Positions 5,368-8,236 of a stretch of 8,236 nucleotides of DNA are shown here, in pieces. The position numbers and the translations under genes were made by a program. Source of the DNA: Bacillota bacterium (GTDB taxonomy: Bacteria; Bacillota_A; Clostridia; Clostridiales; Clostridiaceae); NCBI GenBank assembly GCA_021780795.1, contig JAJXYA010000092.1, positions 1 through 8,236 of the forward strand, in the 5' to 3' direction. The notes under the pieces were generated by a model. It did no database searches and was not told the DNA's origin. It saw only the letters and a program-made list of their open reading frames with translations. Each line of letters starts with the position of its first letter. The stretch's first letter is position 1.

Positions 5368-7056
5368 ATGAGGATAAAATCGCAGAAGTTTTATGAAGGA
5401 TTTAATATAACTGGGCAAAAACATACATTACAACTTGTTGTAACTGAGACATCACTTATAGAATTTGAAAAATATTCTAATATATATATTCAAGTAAGCA
5501 GAGTGCTTGGGTTTGACGAAAGAATAATTGAAATTGTAGAACATTCAGGTGAAATAAAAGCATGGATGAGCTATTTTAAGAAAGAGGTTTCAGAACTTAT
5601 TTGGTCACAAATAGAAAATGGGGAATGTTGTTTTAAAAATATAGTCAATAATGTCTCATATCTTGTACTCGATAAAACTTTGGATTCTATTTATAAACAA
5701 GCAGAAATAACTGATATTCCTTTTATGAAAATTAACAAAGATTCATATCAATTGGGTTATGGAAGTGCCTCTGTAAGAGTTGGGAAAGATAATAAAGAGG
5801 AGGTTTTTAAGCTTATAAAGGAGAAGTCTATAAAGAGTATACCTGTTTTTGCAGTAACAGGAACTAATGGTAAAACTACAACTTCAAGGCTTTTATACCA
5901 CATGCTGATGAAACTTAGATATAATGCAGGGCTTACTAATACAGGTTCTATTATGGTAGGGAGGGAAAAGCTTGAAATAGGAGATACAACAGGTTTTTTT
6001 AGTTCACGGAAACTTCTTGCTGATAAAAGAATTGATGCAGCAGTGCTTGAGACGGCAAGAGGAGGAATTATACACAATGGATTAGGTTTTGAGAAGATAG
6101 ATGTTGCCATAATAACTTCTCTTTCTGAGGATCACTTAGGACTTTTAGGTGTAAATAACCTTGAGGAACTTATGAGGGTAAAGGCAGTAGTCTTGAAAGG
6201 AGTTAAAAGATGTGGCAAATGGATACTTAAGGCTCAAAGTGAAATATTAAAAGAAGCTAAAAAAAATCTTGAGGATAGGAGCTTTATTGAAAAGGTATTA
6301 CTCTTTGATATAAATAAAAATTCCTTTATACAAGAACATTTATCTTTAGGTGGAGAAGCAATGTATCTTGAGGGGGATTACATAGTTTACCACAAAAGCG
6401 GCGCAGGTAAAAGAATATTAAGTATAAGAGATATTTTGTTTACACATGGAGGATTGTCCATGGGAAATGTGCTTAATGTTATGGCTGTACTTTTAGCTCT
6501 AAGTACAATTGAAAAAGATATGCAATATCTGGCTGGCTTAATAAAAAATATTCCCTGTGATATTCTACATAATCCTGGAAGACAAAATATTTTGGATATT
6601 GGTTCTATAAAAGTATTAATTGATTATGGTCATAATCCAGAAGCATATAAAACTGTTTATTCTATAGTAGATACAATTAGGCAATCAAGGGTAACTTCTA
6701 TCATAACTGCTCCAGGTGATAGGCAGGATAGACAAATAGAAGAGCTTGGATATATTGCTGGTACAAAAAGTAACTTTATAATAATACGGGAGCAAAAGGA
6801 TGCACGGGGCAGTGAGCAAGGAAGAGTAGCAAATCTTATGGCTAAGGGAGCTTATAGGGCAGGAAAAAGTGACTATGACATAGACTATCAAGAACAGGCG
6901 GGAGAGGCCTTAGTATATGCACTTAAGAGAGCCATACCTGGAGAAATAATAGTGATTTTTACAGAGTATCTTCAACCAGTAATTGAGAGACTTAATGAAT
7001 ATATTGTATCCTCTAAAAAAAGCTATGAGATTCCATATCCTATTCTATCTGACTGA
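5368..7056 (+). CDS. Mur-ligase family protein, cyanophycin-synthetase-like but lacking the ATP-grasp core
   Basis: Probable cytoplasmic ATP-dependent amide ligase joining an amino acid to a carboxylated acceptor; substrate unknown. From this start it is 562 residues. Residues 1-95 (MRIKSQKFYEGFNI...) weakly resemble the CphA N-terminal domain. Residues ~104-132, with IPFMKIN...YQLGYG, match the segment opening the CphA ATP-grasp domain, but the ~250-residue ATP-binding core that should follow is absent. After a short linker comes a complete Mur ligase unit: P-loop VTGTNGKTTT (163-172), LETARGG (227-233), SEDHLG (253-258), candidate carbamylated Lys272 (RVKAVV), NPGRQN (402-407), DYGHNPEAY (419-427) and PGDRQDRQ (449-456). 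Full CphA has about 870-900 residues, adds Asp with ATP-grasp and Arg with the Mur part; only the latter chemistry remains. ATG 5368 follows AAGAGAAG at seven bases and aligns with CphA N-termini; ATG 5281 would give 591 residues. It probably shares a transcript with the permease downstream. Confidence 0.82.
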   Translation: MRIKSQKFYEGFNITGQKHTLQLVVTETSLIEFEKYSNIYIQVSRVLGFDERIIEIVEHSGEIKAWMSYFKKEVSELIWSQIENGECCFKNIVNNVSYLVLDKTLDSIYKQAEITDIPFMKINKDSYQLGYGSASVRVGKDNKEEVFKLIKEKSIKSIPVFAVTGTNGKTTTSRLLYHMLMKLRYNAGLTNTGSIMVGREKLEIGDTTGFFSSRKLLADKRIDAAVLETARGGIIHNGLGFEKIDVAIITSLSEDHLGLLGVNNLEELMRVKAVVLKGVKRCGKWILKAQSEILKEAKKNLEDRSFIEKVLLFDINKNSFIQEHLSLGGEAMYLEGDYIVYHKSGAGKRILSIRDILFTHGGLSMGNVLNVMAVLLALSTIEKDMQYLAGLIKNIPCDILHNPGRQNILDIGSIKVLIDYGHNPEAYKTVYSIVDTIRQSRVTSIITAPGDRQDRQIEELGYIAGTKSNFIIIREQKDARGSEQGRVANLMAKGAYRAGKSDYDIDYQEQAGEALVYALKRAIPGEIIVIFTEYLQPVIERLNEYIVSSKKSYEIPYPILSD

Positions 7057-7099
7057 ATAATAGATAAACTCTTCTAATATAATTATATAGTGCGAAAAA

Positions 7100-7118
7100 G
7101 GTTGAACTTATTTTAACC
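7100..7118 (+). other. Small intergenic hairpin before the permease gene
   Basis: GGTTGAA (7100-7106) can pair with TTTAACC (7112-7118), one G-T pair, five-base loop. There is no T-run after it, so it is not a terminator, and the 95-bp gap (7057-7151) holds no other clear signal. A TATAAT at 7078-7083 lacks a recognisable -35. Read-through from the ligase gene is therefore the simplest reading. Confidence 0.3.
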
Positions 7119-7151
7119 AGTAGAAATAAATAATTATAGAAGGAGCATTGA

Positions 7152-8236
7152 ATGGATAAAGGTATTAGTAATTCTAATAACTTGGACTCAAAAATTCTGC
7201 GTAAATCAGAGGGACTTCAAAGGGGGATGAAGGGGAGACATGTAACTATGATAGCCGTGGGAGGAACTATAGGAACAGGGCTATTTTTAGGCTCTGGATA
7301 TGTGCTGCAAAATGCAGGACCTGGTGGAAGTATTTTGGCATATGCCGCAGGTGGGCTACTAATGTATATCATGATGGTCTGCCTTGGGGAACTTGTTGTT
7401 GCCATTCCGGTATCAGGCAGTACACAAGCCTATGCAAATGAGCTAATATCTCCGGCAGCAGGATTTCTTGCAGGGTGGATACGCTGGATAGCATGTGCTG
7501 TAACTATAACATCCCAGCTTGTTGCGTCATCTATTATTATGAAAAATATACTTCCTTCAGTTCCATCTGTAGTATGGATAATAACATTCACTTTGCTCTT
7601 ATTTTTCTTAAATCTTTTTTCAGCAAGAGGCTATGGTGAAGTAGAATTTTGGTTTGTAAGTATAAAGGTAATAACTATAGCAATTTTCATTTTAGTAGCA
7701 GTTGCAATAGTTCTTGGTTTCATAGGAGATGGTGTAAAAGTTACTAAAAGTTTTAATGAAATTAGCTGGTTTACAGCAAATTTAAAGACTGTGTTAATGA
7801 CCATAATGACAGCATCTTTTGCCTATGGAGGTGTTGACTTAATTGCCTCTGCAGCAGGTGAAAGCGAAGATCCTGAAAAAAATCTTCCGTGTGTCATTTA
7901 TACAGTAATTTTCAGTCTGATAATTATATATTTTATATGCCTTCTACTTCTTTCATTTATACTCCCGTGGGAGGAAGCTAGTCTGAATATGAGTCCCTTT
8001 GCCTATGTGCTTAGAAGGGCAGGATTAAGATCAGCTGAACTTATAATCAATGTGGTAGTTGTTACTTCAGCCTTATCTTCAGCAAATACTTTTATATTCT
8101 CATGTACAAGAACCTTATGGTCTCTTGGTAAGCACGATCAAGCTTTTAAGTTTCTTGGAACAGTTAATAGTAGAAAAGTGCCAGTAAATGCACTACTTAT
8201 TTCAATGGTCTTTGCTATTCTTGCACTATTATCAAG
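7152..8236 (+). CDS. Amino-acid permease, AAT family of the APC superfamily (3' end outside window)
   Basis: Cytoplasmic-membrane symporter for an amino acid, probably proton-coupled as in relatives. The visible 361 codons represent about three quarters of a usual 450-480-residue protein; the frame runs off the window end. The start ATG is supported by AGAAGGAG (7138-7145) six bases upstream. A 30-residue hydrophilic head is followed by the unwound TM1 motif GGTIGTGLFLGSG (37-49). The family signature GELVVAIPVSGSTQAYANEL..PAAGFLAGW (79-109), FAYGGVDLIASAAGESEDPEKNLP (223-246), CTRTLWSLG (318-326) and the RKVPVNALL segment before TM9 (341-349) follow. Nine membrane segments are visible, near 30-52, 58-78, 103-130, 140-157, 166-189, 212-234, 248-271, 294-315 and 346 on. 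Substrate is not readable from the sequence. The CphA-like neighbour makes arginine or another amino acid used by that ligase an attractive guess, no more. Confidence 0.88.
   Translation, partial: MDKGISNSNNLDSKILRKSEGLQRGMKGRHVTMIAVGGTIGTGLFLGSGYVLQNAGPGGSILAYAAGGLLMYIMMVCLGELVVAIPVSGSTQAYANELISPAAGFLAGWIRWIACAVTITSQLVASSIIMKNILPSVPSVVWIITFTLLLFFLNLFSARGYGEVEFWFVSIKVITIAIFILVAVAIVLGFIGDGVKVTKSFNEISWFTANLKTVLMTIMTASFAYGGVDLIASAAGESEDPEKNLPCVIYTVIFSLIIIYFICLLLLSFILPWEEASLNMSPFAYVLRRAGLRSAELIINVVVVTSALSSANTFIFSCTRTLWSLGKHDQAFKFLGTVNSRKVPVNALLISMVFAILALLS

Noticed and set aside
5757..7405. - strand open frames over the ligase and permease genes
   Set aside because: They overlap genes with intact family motifs and have no independent support.

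Overview
The window looks like part of a chromosome of a low-GC, Gram-positive anaerobe of the Clostridium type. The DNA is strongly AT-rich and codons favour A/T endings. Ribosome binding sites are purine-rich AGGAGG-like sequences, the substrate-binding protein is a lipoprotein, and the gene set is typical of solventogenic or saccharolytic clostridia. All genes read on the + strand.

Bases 1-2340 hold a sugar-responsive control module and its first target gene. The window opens inside a YesN-type AraC-family response regulator (5' end missing), which closes at a good intrinsic terminator. A 157-bp control region follows. It carries a 19-bp sequence repeated at a 21-bp interval, overlapping the -35 box of a weak promoter, plus a further related palindrome upstream. 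This drives a lipoprotein sugar-binding protein of the XylF/ChvE type. An intergenic hairpin separates that gene from the rest of the operon.

Bases 2341-5184 hold the rest of the ABC importer: a double-ATPase subunit (XylG/GguA type, TTG start) and a membrane permease (XylH/GguB type), ended by a perfect 16-bp terminator hairpin. Regulator plus importer matches the order known in Clostridium beijerinckii, where XylFII-LytS-YesN senses xylose and activates xylFGH. The sensor genes would lie just upstream of the window. Xylose as the substrate is inferred from this context and from family resemblance.

Bases 5185-8236 form a separate unit. First comes a protein resembling cyanophycin synthetase (CphA) that keeps the N-terminal region and the complete Mur-ligase-like domain but lacks nearly all of the ATP-grasp domain. 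95 bp later, with no terminator between, comes an amino-acid permease of the AAT/APC family, cut by the window end. The pair suggests amino-acid import linked to ATP-dependent amide-bond formation, but the substrate cannot be read from the sequence.

The two observations most worth following are the ATP-grasp-less CphA-like ligase and the phased operator repeats in front of xylF. No RNA genes, insertion sequences, CRISPR arrays or phage genes were seen.
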